From positions 1-64,000 of the forward strand of contig CAYVDN010000001.1 of assembly GCA_964450685.1 (NCBI GenBank): DNA of 64,000 bases, in the 5' to 3' direction. Of this stretch, positions 25,189 to 34,027 are shown piece by piece (within the stretch, counting starts at the first letter, position 1; each line of letters begins with the position of its first letter). A program made the position numbers and the translations under genes. The notes below the pieces were generated by a model. It ran no database searches. It worked only from the letters and a program-made list of their open reading frames with translations, and had not been told where the DNA came from. This DNA is from JBAOHV01 sp964450685. Lineage in GTDB: Bacteria > Actinomycetota > Acidimicrobiia > Acidimicrobiales > Microtrichaceae.

Positions 25189-26676
25189 CTAGACGGAGCT
25201 GGCTGCGCCGCCTCCGGTGGCTGACAGCGGGAACGCGATCAGGAAGCCGTCGAGTCCACCTGACGACGCTGTCTCGCCGACCTGGCCCGAGGTGGTGCCG
25301 GACGCGACCAGGAGGCCGTCCTCGGAGATCGTGAGTCCAGTCATCTCCTCATCCCCGGGCGAACCGAAGCGCGAGACCCACATGACAGCACCAGACGCCA
25401 CGTCGAGCGCGGCCAGGAATCCATCGCGCCCGCCGCCGACACCGCCTCCGTCCACCAGGTCACCGAACTCGTCACCGGTGGAACCGACCACGTACAACGT
25501 CGCGCCGTCCGAGGCGACACCACCGACCGATTCGTCCGCGGCGGAGCCGAGCTGGGTGATCCAGGACAGTGCGCCGTTGGGGGCGAGCGAGGTCACGAAC
25601 GCGTCGCTCATCCCGGCATTGGCCGCAGGTCCGTCAAGGTCCACGTCGCCGTCGGTCGTGCCGGCCGCTGCGAAGCGGAGATCGCCGCGACGAGCTTCGC
25701 CGGTCACTGCAACGCATCGGAGCGCGTCGGAGCCTGCCGAGCCGATCTGGGTGACCCAGCGCTGATTGCCCGAAGGGTCGAATCGTGAGACGAACGCGTC
25801 GCGTCCGCCGTTGCTCGGGCCTTCGAGGTCGCCGTCGGTGAACCCGACGATCACGCCATCGCCGTCGGGCACGGCGCCCACGCCGAGCGCAGCGTCCAGC
25901 AGCCCGGTGCCGAACTGCCGGGCCCAGACCGGCATGCCAGCGTCATCGATCTGCATCATGAGGGCGTCACCGCCACCGATGGCCCCGCCTGATGGATCCT
26001 GGGCTCCGGGCAGCACCCCGGAAGCGGTACCGGAGACGTACGAGGTGGCGATGTCGGGCGACGTTCCCACCCCGGTTGCGGACTCGTCATCCAGCGCCCC
26101 GAGCTGGGAGGGCGTCACGAGCTGTCCCTCCCGGTCCAGTTGGGCGCACCATGCGTCCACGCGGCCGGCGTTGGTCGAGGCCAAGCCCCCGGTCGTGGAG
26201 CCGCACGTCGTGGCGGTCAGGTCTGCCGCGACGCCATTGGCCGCATCATCACCGTCGCTCCCGGCCGATGTCGTCGCGCGTACCTCGCCGCTGGTCGAGA
26301 CGAACGTGATCAGAGCGTCTGACCCGCCGAGTGAGGGCCTGTCGGCCAGTCCGGCGGTGTCGCCAACCGCGACCACTTCGGCATCCCAGCCAGCGACGGC
26401 CCGGAGGTGGTCGTCGCCGGGCCCGCCGACCTGGGCGATCCACGCGACCGGCAGCGGCTCGGACTCGGGGGACGGGCCGACCGAATCCGGCTGTCCCGAA
26501 CCGTCGACGGTCGTCGTGGTCGTCGATGTGTTGGATCGGGGCATCGTGACGGTGGCCGGGTCGTCCCCGCCGAAGCTGCAACTCGACGTGCCGATCGTCG
26601 CGACCACAGCCAGCACAGCTGGAAGTGCCGCTCGGCCGAGTCGACGTCGGTGTGGTGCTCGTCGGGTGGTGGTCAC
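25189..26676 (-). CDS. Seven-repeat SBBP beta-propeller lipoprotein
   Basis: The 495-residue protein has a basic N-terminus, a hydrophobic segment and a lipobox-like TSSC, then a Thr-rich linker. From about residue 75 it is built of seven repeats of about 55-60 residues, each with an AQxGGPGDD-like opening, a VxGxTxG core and a GGxDAFV closing motif (DALI, DAWC, DALM, DAFV, DAFV, DGFL, DGFL). Seven such SBBP units should close one seven-bladed propeller on the outer face of the membrane. Ligand unknown. GTG start; an AAGGAT lies upstream. It converges with mvaB, four bases apart. Confidence 0.85.
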   Translation of the reverse strand: MTTTRRAPHRRRLGRAALPAVLAVVATIGTSSCSFGGDDPATVTMPRSNTSTTTTTVDGSGQPDSVGPSPESEPLPVAWIAQVGGPGDDHLRAVAGWDAEVVAVGDTAGLADRPSLGGSDALITFVSTSGEVRATTSAGSDGDDAANGVAADLTATTCGSTTGGLASTNAGRVDAWCAQLDREGQLVTPSQLGALDDESATGVGTSPDIATSYVSGTASGVLPGAQDPSGGAIGGGDALMMQIDDAGMPVWARQFGTGLLDAALGVGAVPDGDGVIVGFTDGDLEGPSNGGRDAFVSRFDPSGNQRWVTQIGSAGSDALRCVAVTGEARRGDLRFAAAGTTDGDVDLDGPAANAGMSDAFVTSLAPNGALSWITQLGSAADESVGGVASDGATLYVVGSTGDEFGDLVDGGGVGGGRDGFLAALDVASGAVMWVSRFGSPGDEEMTGLTISEDGLLVASGTTSGQVGETASSGGLDGFLIAFPLSATGGGAASSV

Positions 26677-26822
26677 TGGTCAGGGGATCCTTCTACCGGG
26701 GAACAGCAGTTCTGGCGCAGGCGGAGGCACCATTCTGCTGGTCCCGCCCGGCACCACAGCGTGCCACGTCGGAGAGTGGTTGCATCGGCGCGCGATCCCA
26801 CGCGGTGTGGCAGGCTCGCGGA

Positions 26823-27887
26823 ATGACTGATCTGCCACCTCTCGACCAGCCCCAGGCCTACGTGGTGGTGGGCCCGAACGACCAGCGTGGTCCCTACACG
26901 ATGGAGTTGCTCATCAGCGAGGTCGTCGCCGGCCGCCTCAGCGACGAGACCCCGGTCTGGTGGCCGGGACTCGCGGACTGGACGACTCTCGGAGGGCACC
27001 CGGCAGTGGCGGCGGAGCTCGCAGCGCGCCGGGCGCCGGCCTCGGCTCCGGCATGGGCTGACCCGCCGGTGACCAGCCAGGTTTCCGAAGCCCCGGTCGC
27101 GGATCCGTATGCCGCGCCGGTCGCGGATCCGTTCACTGTGTCGGCGCCGGACCAGCAGAGCGAGCCGATCGGCGACCCGTTCGCTCCCCAGTCGATGGTC
27201 CCAGAGGAGAGCGAGGTCGTGCCGGCCGAGTTGGTCGGCGACCAGTCCGCAGCGGTGGTCGTCGATGAAACCGCCAGCGACGATTCGGATCCGGCGATCG
27301 GAACTTCCTTCGGGGAACCGAATGTGCTGGCCGACGAGGCCCCGGTGGATGCCGAAGTGATCGAGGTCGAGGAGATCGTCGTCCTCGACGAGACCCACCA
27401 CGAGGTGTTTGCTGCACTGGTGGCGCGCAGCAGCGTTCGCGCGCAGGTGCAGTCCCGCGTCGATGCCGTCAACGAAGGTGTCATCGACGCCGTGGTGGCA
27501 GGCGTGGAGACCCAGGGTGTCGCTCTGGCCGAGCGGGTCGACACCGACCGGGGCGCCGAGCTGCGCTTCGACGGGGTCGACGGGGATCTCGTCGTCGTGT
27601 CTCTCGGCCGTGCGGTTGCTTCCAGGCCCGATGACCTCCGCGACGATCACGTGCCAGTGACGGCCTCGTACCGGTCCGGGTCGAGGAAAGCGGACGCCGA
27701 CCAGGGCAGCGGGTCACATGGCGACGTGGTGGTTGCCGCCGACGAGTGGACCGGGCAGTCGACCAGCACGGTCTCCCTGTTCCTGCCACTCGGCGACTAC
27801 CTCGATGCCGACCTCATGGTCGACCACGACGCGCTCGCTCGCGACGCGGCTGCCACCACAGCAGTGCTGAGGTCACGACTGGGCTGA
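26823..27887 (+). CDS. GYF_2-domain protein of unknown function
   Basis: The N-terminal 65 residues form a GYF_2-like domain: YVVVGPNDQRGPYTMELLISEVVAGRLSDETPVWWPGLADWTTL, the pattern in proteins annotated as interaction or membrane-associated modules. A low-complexity acidic linker follows, with two PVADP units and many Glu/Asp/Val. A C-terminal domain of about 160 residues (HHEVFAALVARSSVRAQVQSRVD to the end) is not recognised; it contains no membrane helix and may be a soluble binding domain. CAGGCT (26811-26816) lies six bases before the ATG. It is divergent from the SBBP lipoprotein. Confidence 0.7.
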   Translation: MTDLPPLDQPQAYVVVGPNDQRGPYTMELLISEVVAGRLSDETPVWWPGLADWTTLGGHPAVAAELAARRAPASAPAWADPPVTSQVSEAPVADPYAAPVADPFTVSAPDQQSEPIGDPFAPQSMVPEESEVVPAELVGDQSAAVVVDETASDDSDPAIGTSFGEPNVLADEAPVDAEVIEVEEIVVLDETHHEVFAALVARSSVRAQVQSRVDAVNEGVIDAVVAGVETQGVALAERVDTDRGAELRFDGVDGDLVVVSLGRAVASRPDDLRDDHVPVTASYRSGSRKADADQGSGSHGDVVVAADEWTGQSTSTVSLFLPLGDYLDADLMVDHDALARDAAATTAVLRSRLG

Positions 27888-27925
27888 TCTCGGCCGGGCT
27901 GACCGCTCGGCACACACCCTGCTGG

Positions 27926-29260
27926 CTAGTTGAGCAGCCCGAGCGGAGTGTGCCCGCCGTACCCGGGGAACACCCGGGTGAGGTCGGTGGCGGCGCCCCT
28001 GCCTGCGAGCACCTCAGCCATCACGTGGCGGTAGTCGTTCAGGACACCGAGGTCCCCCTCGGGCGCGTTGACGATGCTGTCGTGGAACGATCCGTGGACT
28101 CCACCCCGGACGCCGTGGCCCATCACGAACATCGCGGTGGCGCGGCCGTGGTCGGTGCCGCCGGACGCGTTCTCGTTGATCGTCCGCCCGAACTCGGACA
28201 TGGTCACGAGGGTCACCTCGGACATGGACGCACCGAGGTCCTGGTAGAACGCCTGGAGTGCCTCGGAGAACTGCTGGGTACGCCCTCTGAAGTATGCCGA
28301 TGACGATTCGGGTACACCCTGACCGTTGTGGGTGTCCCAACCGCCGTCGTCCAGCACAGCGACCCGCAGACCGACGTCCGCCTTCACGAGTCGGGCCACC
28401 TCGCGCAGGCCCCGTGCCAGGTTGTCATATCCGTAAGTAGCACCGTTCTCGGGACCGGGGTCAGCCGGAAGCCCGCCGATCAGCCCCGCGATCGAAAGCG
28501 TCTCCGATCCGGTGCTGCAGAGCAGGTCGCCGCCGGCGGGGTACATGGTCGCCAGAGCGGTTGATGCCCTGCTGTTGTCGGAGAAGCCCTTGACCCCGAA
28601 GCCCGAGATCGACGCCATCGAGTAGGCGGGGGCGTCGCCGACGAGCATCGCCTGCAACGTCGAGCCCCTCCCGATCGCAGCTAGGCGGTCCAGGGCGCCG
28701 AGCCCTGCCAGGTACCGGTTGACGAACCCGTCGTTGACCGACAGGCTCGAGCTGCCGGCCTCGCAGTGACGCTGTGCCTCGAAGTGGCTTCGGGTGGTCG
28801 ACATCGGAGACGGGACGCCTGCCGCGTGGACGACGGCGAGGTGTCCAGCGGCCCAGGCGCCCTGGTGCAGTCGCTCCATGCCGGGGTGGAAGCCGAAGAC
28901 GCCGTCGAGTGCGAACGGTGCCACCGATCCGCCTGCGTCCAACGGCAGGCCGGCGACTCCGGTCGGGTCGGTGAACTCCTCCGGTGGCCGGACCCGGATC
29001 GTGGGGCGAAGCGACTGATACGTCGGCATGCGGTAGGGCGCGACGACGTTGAGGCCGTCCATTCCGCCCCTGTTGAAGACGACGACGATGACGTCGCCCG
29101 CCTCCGGCTGAGCGGGAGTGGCGAACGCGTACCTGCTGCCCAGGCTCGATACCCCGATGGTGAGCCCTCCTGCACCGGCGAGGGCCATGAAACTCCGCCT
29201 GGAGAGTCTGGATGCTGCGTCCATCTCGTGGTTGTCTGTGCCGCTGGTTCTGCGGATCAT
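27926..29260 (-). CDS. DUF1501 protein, Tat-exported
   Basis: The 444-residue protein opens with a twin-arginine signal SRRSFMALAGAGGL (residues ~20-45), typical of DUF1501, a sulfatase/phosphatase-fold family. Features include VVVFNRGGMDGLN, SHFEAQRHCE, LDDGGWDTHNGQG, VTLVTMSEFGRTINEN and GGTDHGRATAMFVMG, matching the metal-site-like positions of that fold. Biochemical function is not established. The SD GGAG is five to six bases before the ATG. It lies 46 bases after the DUF1800 gene on the same strand; the two families are nearly always paired. Confidence 0.9.
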   Translation of the reverse strand: MIRRTSGTDNHEMDAASRLSRRSFMALAGAGGLTIGVSSLGSRYAFATPAQPEAGDVIVVVFNRGGMDGLNVVAPYRMPTYQSLRPTIRVRPPEEFTDPTGVAGLPLDAGGSVAPFALDGVFGFHPGMERLHQGAWAAGHLAVVHAAGVPSPMSTTRSHFEAQRHCEAGSSSLSVNDGFVNRYLAGLGALDRLAAIGRGSTLQAMLVGDAPAYSMASISGFGVKGFSDNSRASTALATMYPAGGDLLCSTGSETLSIAGLIGGLPADPGPENGATYGYDNLARGLREVARLVKADVGLRVAVLDDGGWDTHNGQGVPESSSAYFRGRTQQFSEALQAFYQDLGASMSEVTLVTMSEFGRTINENASGGTDHGRATAMFVMGHGVRGGVHGSFHDSIVNAPEGDLGVLNDYRHVMAEVLAGRGAATDLTRVFPGYGGHTPLGLLN

Positions 29261-29306
29261 GTTTGCTCCGGAGTGGTCGTGACCGAACCCGTCGGTCGGG
29301 GAGGGG

Positions 29307-31061
29307 TCAACGTCGCTGGAACCCGGGATGGGACAGCAACAGGGCCACGGCGTTCTGGACCAGTGTCTGGTTAGTGACCAGCGCAGTTCCGCCAGCCGTG
29401 GGGGAGAGCTTCAGCGCTGCGGCGATTGCATCTGCGTCGGCCGTGGAGAGCTCGAAATGCATCGTCGTGCTCGCGGTGGCGGTGAGTAACTCGCGGACTG
29501 TCGCAGGTGTGGGGCTCGGGATCAGGGAGGCAGCATCGACCACCACCTTCTCTGGGGAGTCGGCGTCAGTGATCTTGTTCCGTCCGAGCTTCGCTGCGTG
29601 TTCCCATCGCTTGAGGAGGCCGTCAGCCGCCACCCAGTAGGTCGCGCGGTCGGGCCACCCGTCGGGGCTGACTCGTTCGAACAGCGGTTGGCCGAGTGCC
29701 TGCCCGGCAGAGCGGAGTTTCGTCGATGCGGCTCCTGCGGGCGCCGGGTCGATCTGGGCGCGCGTCACCCGCAGTGCCGAGTAGAGCCAGTCGATCGGGC
29801 GTTTCACCTTCTGGCCCGCGGACGACGCGAACTCGGGTGAGAGGAAGAGTTCGCGCAGGACTGGCGCGATGGCGGTGTCGTTGGCCAGGTAGGTAGCCGC
29901 CAGCCGATCCACGAGGGTCGGCGGTGGCTGGTCTGCCACGAATCTGCGAACCAGCTTCCACGAGAGGTACCTGGCTGTGGAGGGGTGCCTGGCAAGGAAC
30001 CCCAGCAGCGCGATGCCATCCCCCTCGGCCTTCTGAACCCTGTCGTTCCAGGACACGCGGGCGGGACTGCTCCAGGCGCCGCCCAGGATCGACACCGCCT
30101 CCTGGGAGTGAGCCCATGGCGCGAACCTGTACGAGTACTTCGTGGCATCGTTGTCCCACGAGATCGTCCAGCCCGAGAGGACCTTGGCCACACCGACCAC
30201 GTCAGCCTCGCTGTAGACCTGCGCACCGTCAATGATCCCCAGGGTGTGCAGCTCGAGGAGCTCCCGGCCGTAGTTCTCGTTGACCTGCTTGCCGTTCTCG
30301 GCAGTGCTGGCGTAGTTGTCCAGATAGACCAGCATCGCTGGGCTGCGCGCGGACGCAAGGAGCATGTCGGCGAACCGCCCGAGTGCATGGGGCCGGATGA
30401 CCTGTGCGTCGTCGGTGGTCTTCAGCTGAGTGAGCCACTTCGCCCGCCGCCAGATGTTGAAGTGGTTCGTCCAGAAGTCGCACATCACCTCGTAGAGCTG
30501 ACGTTCGGAGAAGACAGCTCGTTGGAGGGTCGCGTGGTCGAGTTCGGCGAAGAGCAGGCTCTCGTCGTTCTTCCGGACAGCCTCGTTCTGCGCGACGCTC
30601 TGTTTGAGCGTCGTGTAGCCGGCAAGGCGTGACTCTGCATCCGGGAGAGTCCACGGCGAGAGCTGCTCGTCCAACCATGCGGAGGTACCGATTGCCCGGA
30701 TCCGCTCCACCGTCGCTGCTGTAGCACCGAAGGTCGCCCGGTTGGCCAGGTGCCGTGCCGTGCCGACATCGGTTGGTGGAGGGGTTGGTGGCGGGGCCGT
30801 TCCGCCCCCCGACGAGGCCCCGGGAGTCGCTGGCGCACATGCGGCGGCGGCAGCTGCGAGCGCCCCGACCCCCGCAGCCAACATGACATCGCGTCGGGCG
30901 CGCTCGCTTCGTCCAGCCGGCGGGGGTTCGCCCGGACATGCCGTCTCCGGAGTCGGCTCCATGGGAGTTGTCGGTGTGGGTGGGGTCGCGGTCGTCGCGG
31001 TCGGCGGGGGCATGCCCGTGTGTCGGCTTCGGAGGCGCCGAACCTTGAGCGCCTTCGTCAC
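29307..31061 (-). CDS. DUF1800 protein, exported
   Basis: A 584-residue protein. After a Pro/Thr-rich N-terminus comes an export signal (RARRDVMLAAGVGALAAAAAAC), which reads as a Tat-like lipoprotein signal. The DUF1800 domain runs from about residue 100 and has LANRATFG, MCDFWTNHFNI, NENYGRELLELHTLG and, near the end, ALLLSHPGFQRR. Enzymatic role unknown. It is the first gene of the DUF1800-DUF1501 operon; both products appear to be exported and probably act as a unit. The GTG start at 31061 lies only 37 bases from the riboswitch of the divergent ATPase. Confidence 0.9.
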   Translation of the reverse strand: MTKALKVRRLRSRHTGMPPPTATTATPPTPTTPMEPTPETACPGEPPPAGRSERARRDVMLAAGVGALAAAAAACAPATPGASSGGGTAPPPTPPPTDVGTARHLANRATFGATAATVERIRAIGTSAWLDEQLSPWTLPDAESRLAGYTTLKQSVAQNEAVRKNDESLLFAELDHATLQRAVFSERQLYEVMCDFWTNHFNIWRRAKWLTQLKTTDDAQVIRPHALGRFADMLLASARSPAMLVYLDNYASTAENGKQVNENYGRELLELHTLGIIDGAQVYSEADVVGVAKVLSGWTISWDNDATKYSYRFAPWAHSQEAVSILGGAWSSPARVSWNDRVQKAEGDGIALLGFLARHPSTARYLSWKLVRRFVADQPPPTLVDRLAATYLANDTAIAPVLRELFLSPEFASSAGQKVKRPIDWLYSALRVTRAQIDPAPAGAASTKLRSAGQALGQPLFERVSPDGWPDRATYWVAADGLLKRWEHAAKLGRNKITDADSPEKVVVDAASLIPSPTPATVRELLTATASTTMHFELSTADADAIAAALKLSPTAGGTALVTNQTLVQNAVALLLSHPGFQRR

Positions 31062-31097
31062 CTGCTAGCTTCTGGCTCCCAGGTGGACGCAGATCCA

Positions 31098-31198
31098 CCG
31101 GAGGGGAGTACCTCCGAAGCGGTGGTGTCGTCACCACGGTCCGTCAAGGGCCCGGTGCCACCGGCCAGGCCATCCGGTCCGGCGAGGGAGACCTCCGG
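31098..31198 (+). ncRNA. Probable yybP-ykoY (manganese) riboswitch
   Basis: The P1 helix is CCGGAGG (31098-31104) with CCTCCGG (31192-31198). Right after the 5' strand comes GGAGTA (31105-31110), and right before the 3' strand GGGAGA (31186-31191), matching the two conserved loops of this riboswitch class in the same places. The 5' arm can instead pair with CCTCCG (31111-31116) to form a local hairpin, an obvious switch. It sits 45 bases before a P-type ATPase gene, the classic target of this class. Confidence 0.72.
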
Positions 31199-31243
31199 CG
31201 AGTTCGGCGCTCGGCGCGCCCCACGACGACGGAGCACAACCCC

Positions 31244-33961
31244 ATGACCACGACGGATACGAACGATTGGTACCGCCTGCCCGCTGCAGAGGTGGCTGCC
31301 CGGCTGACGGTCGACCCCCTGGCAGGGCTGACCGCCGCGCAGGTGGACGAACGGCTTGCGGAGTACGGCCCGAACGAGCTCGCCGAGGCACCCAGGCGTG
31401 CAGCCTGGCTGCGCTTCCTGGACCAGTTCAAGGACATGATGGTCTACATCCTGCTGGGTGCAGCAGCGGTGTCGGCCGCCGTCGGTGACTACAAGGACCC
31501 GATCGTCATCGGCATCGTCCTGTTGATCAACGCGGTGATGGGGTTCGTGCAGGAGAACCGGGCGGACAACGCTCTGTCGGCGCTCAAGGAGATGCTCGAG
31601 ACGACTGTCCGGGTCCGCCGGGCAGGTCAGGTGCTCGAGGTGCCCGCGCAGCAGATCGTTCCCGGCGACGTCGTCCTGCTCGAGGCCGGCGATCGTGTTC
31701 CTGCCGACGGAAGGTTCGTGGTCACCGCCGCCACATCGGTGGACGAGTCGATGCTCACCGGTGAGTCCGTGCCCGCTGACAAGCAGGACGAGGCGATCGA
31801 CGACCCGGGTGAGGTGGCGCTCGCCGACCGGATCAACCTGGGCTACATGAACACGACGCTCGTGCGTGGTCGTGCCGAACTCGTAGTGACCGAGACCGGC
31901 ATGGACACCGAGGTCGGGCGACTGGCGGGGCTCCTCGGATCCGCCGAGGAGAAGCCGACGCCGCTGCAGGAGCAGATCGACTCGCTGGGCAAGCGACTCG
32001 CGTTGATAGCGTTTGCTGCGGTCATCGCTGTCTTCGTCGTCGCTCTCGTCCAGGCGCCGCGCATCGACAAGGACTCGATCAGCGAGGCGTTGCTCAACTC
32101 CGTTGCCCTGGCCGTGGCGGCGATCCCCGAGGGACTCCCCGCCGTGGTCACGGTGACCCTGGCGATCGGTGTGGGACGGTTGGCCAAGCGCCACGCGATC
32201 ATGAAGCGGCTGGCGTCGGTGGAGACTCTCGGATCGACGACAGTTATCTGCTCCGACAAGACCGGCACCCTGACCTTCAACCAGATGACTGCCACCACAT
32301 TGCTGACGAGGGGCCGCCGCTTCGACGTCGACGGACTTGGTTACGGGGTCGATGGAGTAATCCGCGAATCCGGGGCGGAGGTCACACCGGATGTGCTTCG
32401 GGTGATCCGCCCGGCGCTACTGGCCGGCACGCTCTGCAACGATGCGCACCTGCGCACCGAGGACGGCCGGCCGACGCTGGTGGGCGATCCCACCGAAGGT
32501 GCGCTGGTGGTTCTCGCTGCGAAGGGCGGGATCGACCCGGACACCGCCCGCCGCGACGCTGTTCGTTCCGGAGAGGTGCCGTTCGACTCGGCAACCAAGT
32601 TCATGGCGACCCTGCACCCGCACCCCGACGATCCGAACCGATCGCTCGTGGTGGTCAAGGGCGCTCCCGATGTCGTGCTGGCGCGCTGTGCGACGGTAGC
32701 CACCGACGCCGGCTCCGACCTGATCGATTCGGGGAGACGGGCCGAGCTGATGGCGTCGAACGACTCGTTGGGGTCCGAGGGGCTGCGCGTCCTGGCGTTG
32801 GCGTCCACCGAGCTACCGGTACGTGCACAGGAGTACGAGGGCGAGCTCGTCACGGAACTCGACGACCTGTGCCTGGAGGCGCTGGTCGGGATCCTGGATC
32901 CTGCCCGCCCCGAGGCGATCGAGGCGATCGCCGAGTGTGCGACCGCGGGCATCGGTGTGAAGATGATCACAGGCGATCACGCGTCGACAGCGGGTGCCAT
33001 CGCCGCGGAGCTAGGCATCGTTGGACGAGTGGTCACAGGCTCCGAGCTCGACGGCATGAACGATGCCGACCTGGCAGAGCAGATCGACGGGATCGGTGTG
33101 TGCGCACGGGTCTCGCCGGAGCACAAGGTCCGAGTGGTCAAGGCCCTTCAGGCCAACGGCAACGTGGTGGCCATGACCGGCGATGGTGTCAACGATGCAG
33201 CGTCGCTGAAGCAGGCCGAGATCGGCGTCGCCATGGGCATCACCGGGACGGAGGTGACGAAGGAAGCCGGTGACATGATCCTCACCGATGACAACTTCGC
33301 GACGATCGTGCACGCGGTCGAGGGTGGCAGGGCGATCTACGAGAACATCATCACGTTCGTGCGGTTCCAGCTCACGACGAACATCTCCGCGATCCTCACG
33401 ATCCTCGTGGCCCAGCTCGGTGGTCTCGGGGTGATCTTCAACGCGATCCAGATCCTCTTCGTGAACATCATCGCCGACGGACCGCCGGCAATCGCTCTCG
33501 GCGTCGACCCGCCCAAGCCGGGCGTCATGGAGCGCCCACCGCGAAGCCGCGACGAGGTCATCCTCTCCGCACAGCGGCTGGTCAGGATCGTCCTGTCGTC
33601 GGTCGTGATCATGGCAGGCACCCTGGGCGTGTACCTGGCGAACCGCGACGCACACCCCGACGAAGCGCTGACGATGGGCTTCTCGGTGTTCGTCTTCTTC
33701 CAGCTGGTCAACTCGTTCTGTGTCCGGTCGGGGGATGAGACGGTCTTCACCCGCCACTCCCTGGCGAACACGGCTCTCCTGTGGGCCCTGGCAGGAGTCG
33801 TGCTGATGCAGGTCCTGATCGTGCAGGTGTCGTTCCTTCGCTCGGTGTTCACCACAGTCCCACTGACACCCACCCAGTGGGGGACAGTTCTTGTGATCCC
33901 GCTGTCGTTGCTGGTGGTGGACGAGATCCGCAAGCTCCTCGTGCGCTCCCGCCGGGGCTGA
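31244..33961 (+). CDS. P2A-type cation-transporting ATPase, PMR1-like (Mn2+/Ca2+)
   Basis: A 905-residue P-type ATPase. It has the actuator TGES (172-175), AIPEGLP in M4 (Glu296), the phosphorylated Asp338 in DKTGTLT, and the hinge motif TGDGVNDA (645-652). In M6 it has FVNIIADGPPA (Asn741, Asp745), like yeast PMR1, and M5 has TTNISAI with Ala where SERCA has its site-I Glu. Only one ion site (Glu296, Asn741, Asp745) is thus intact, as in PMR1/SPCA pumps that move Mn2+ as well as Ca2+. With the riboswitch in front, manganese export is the best guess. The ATG follows ACAACCCC with no good SD. Confidence 0.93.
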   Translation: MTTTDTNDWYRLPAAEVAARLTVDPLAGLTAAQVDERLAEYGPNELAEAPRRAAWLRFLDQFKDMMVYILLGAAAVSAAVGDYKDPIVIGIVLLINAVMGFVQENRADNALSALKEMLETTVRVRRAGQVLEVPAQQIVPGDVVLLEAGDRVPADGRFVVTAATSVDESMLTGESVPADKQDEAIDDPGEVALADRINLGYMNTTLVRGRAELVVTETGMDTEVGRLAGLLGSAEEKPTPLQEQIDSLGKRLALIAFAAVIAVFVVALVQAPRIDKDSISEALLNSVALAVAAIPEGLPAVVTVTLAIGVGRLAKRHAIMKRLASVETLGSTTVICSDKTGTLTFNQMTATTLLTRGRRFDVDGLGYGVDGVIRESGAEVTPDVLRVIRPALLAGTLCNDAHLRTEDGRPTLVGDPTEGALVVLAAKGGIDPDTARRDAVRSGEVPFDSATKFMATLHPHPDDPNRSLVVVKGAPDVVLARCATVATDAGSDLIDSGRRAELMASNDSLGSEGLRVLALASTELPVRAQEYEGELVTELDDLCLEALVGILDPARPEAIEAIAECATAGIGVKMITGDHASTAGAIAAELGIVGRVVTGSELDGMNDADLAEQIDGIGVCARVSPEHKVRVVKALQANGNVVAMTGDGVNDAASLKQAEIGVAMGITGTEVTKEAGDMILTDDNFATIVHAVEGGRAIYENIITFVRFQLTTNISAILTILVAQLGGLGVIFNAIQILFVNIIADGPPAIALGVDPPKPGVMERPPRSRDEVILSAQRLVRIVLSSVVIMAGTLGVYLANRDAHPDEALTMGFSVFVFFQLVNSFCVRSGDETVFTRHSLANTALLWALAGVVLMQVLIVQVSFLRSVFTTVPLTPTQWGTVLVIPLSLLVVDEIRKLLVRSRRG

Positions 33962-34027
33962 ACGGAGCTGGTGCCCTTCCCCGGACTGTACGGTTGGCGA
34001 CTCCGGTCATGGCACAGGGGGTAGTCA

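Noticed and set aside
27105..27140. Short repeat inside the GYF_2 protein (two PVADP units)
   Set aside because: Only two imperfect copies within a low-complexity linker; not distinct enough to report as a repeat element.
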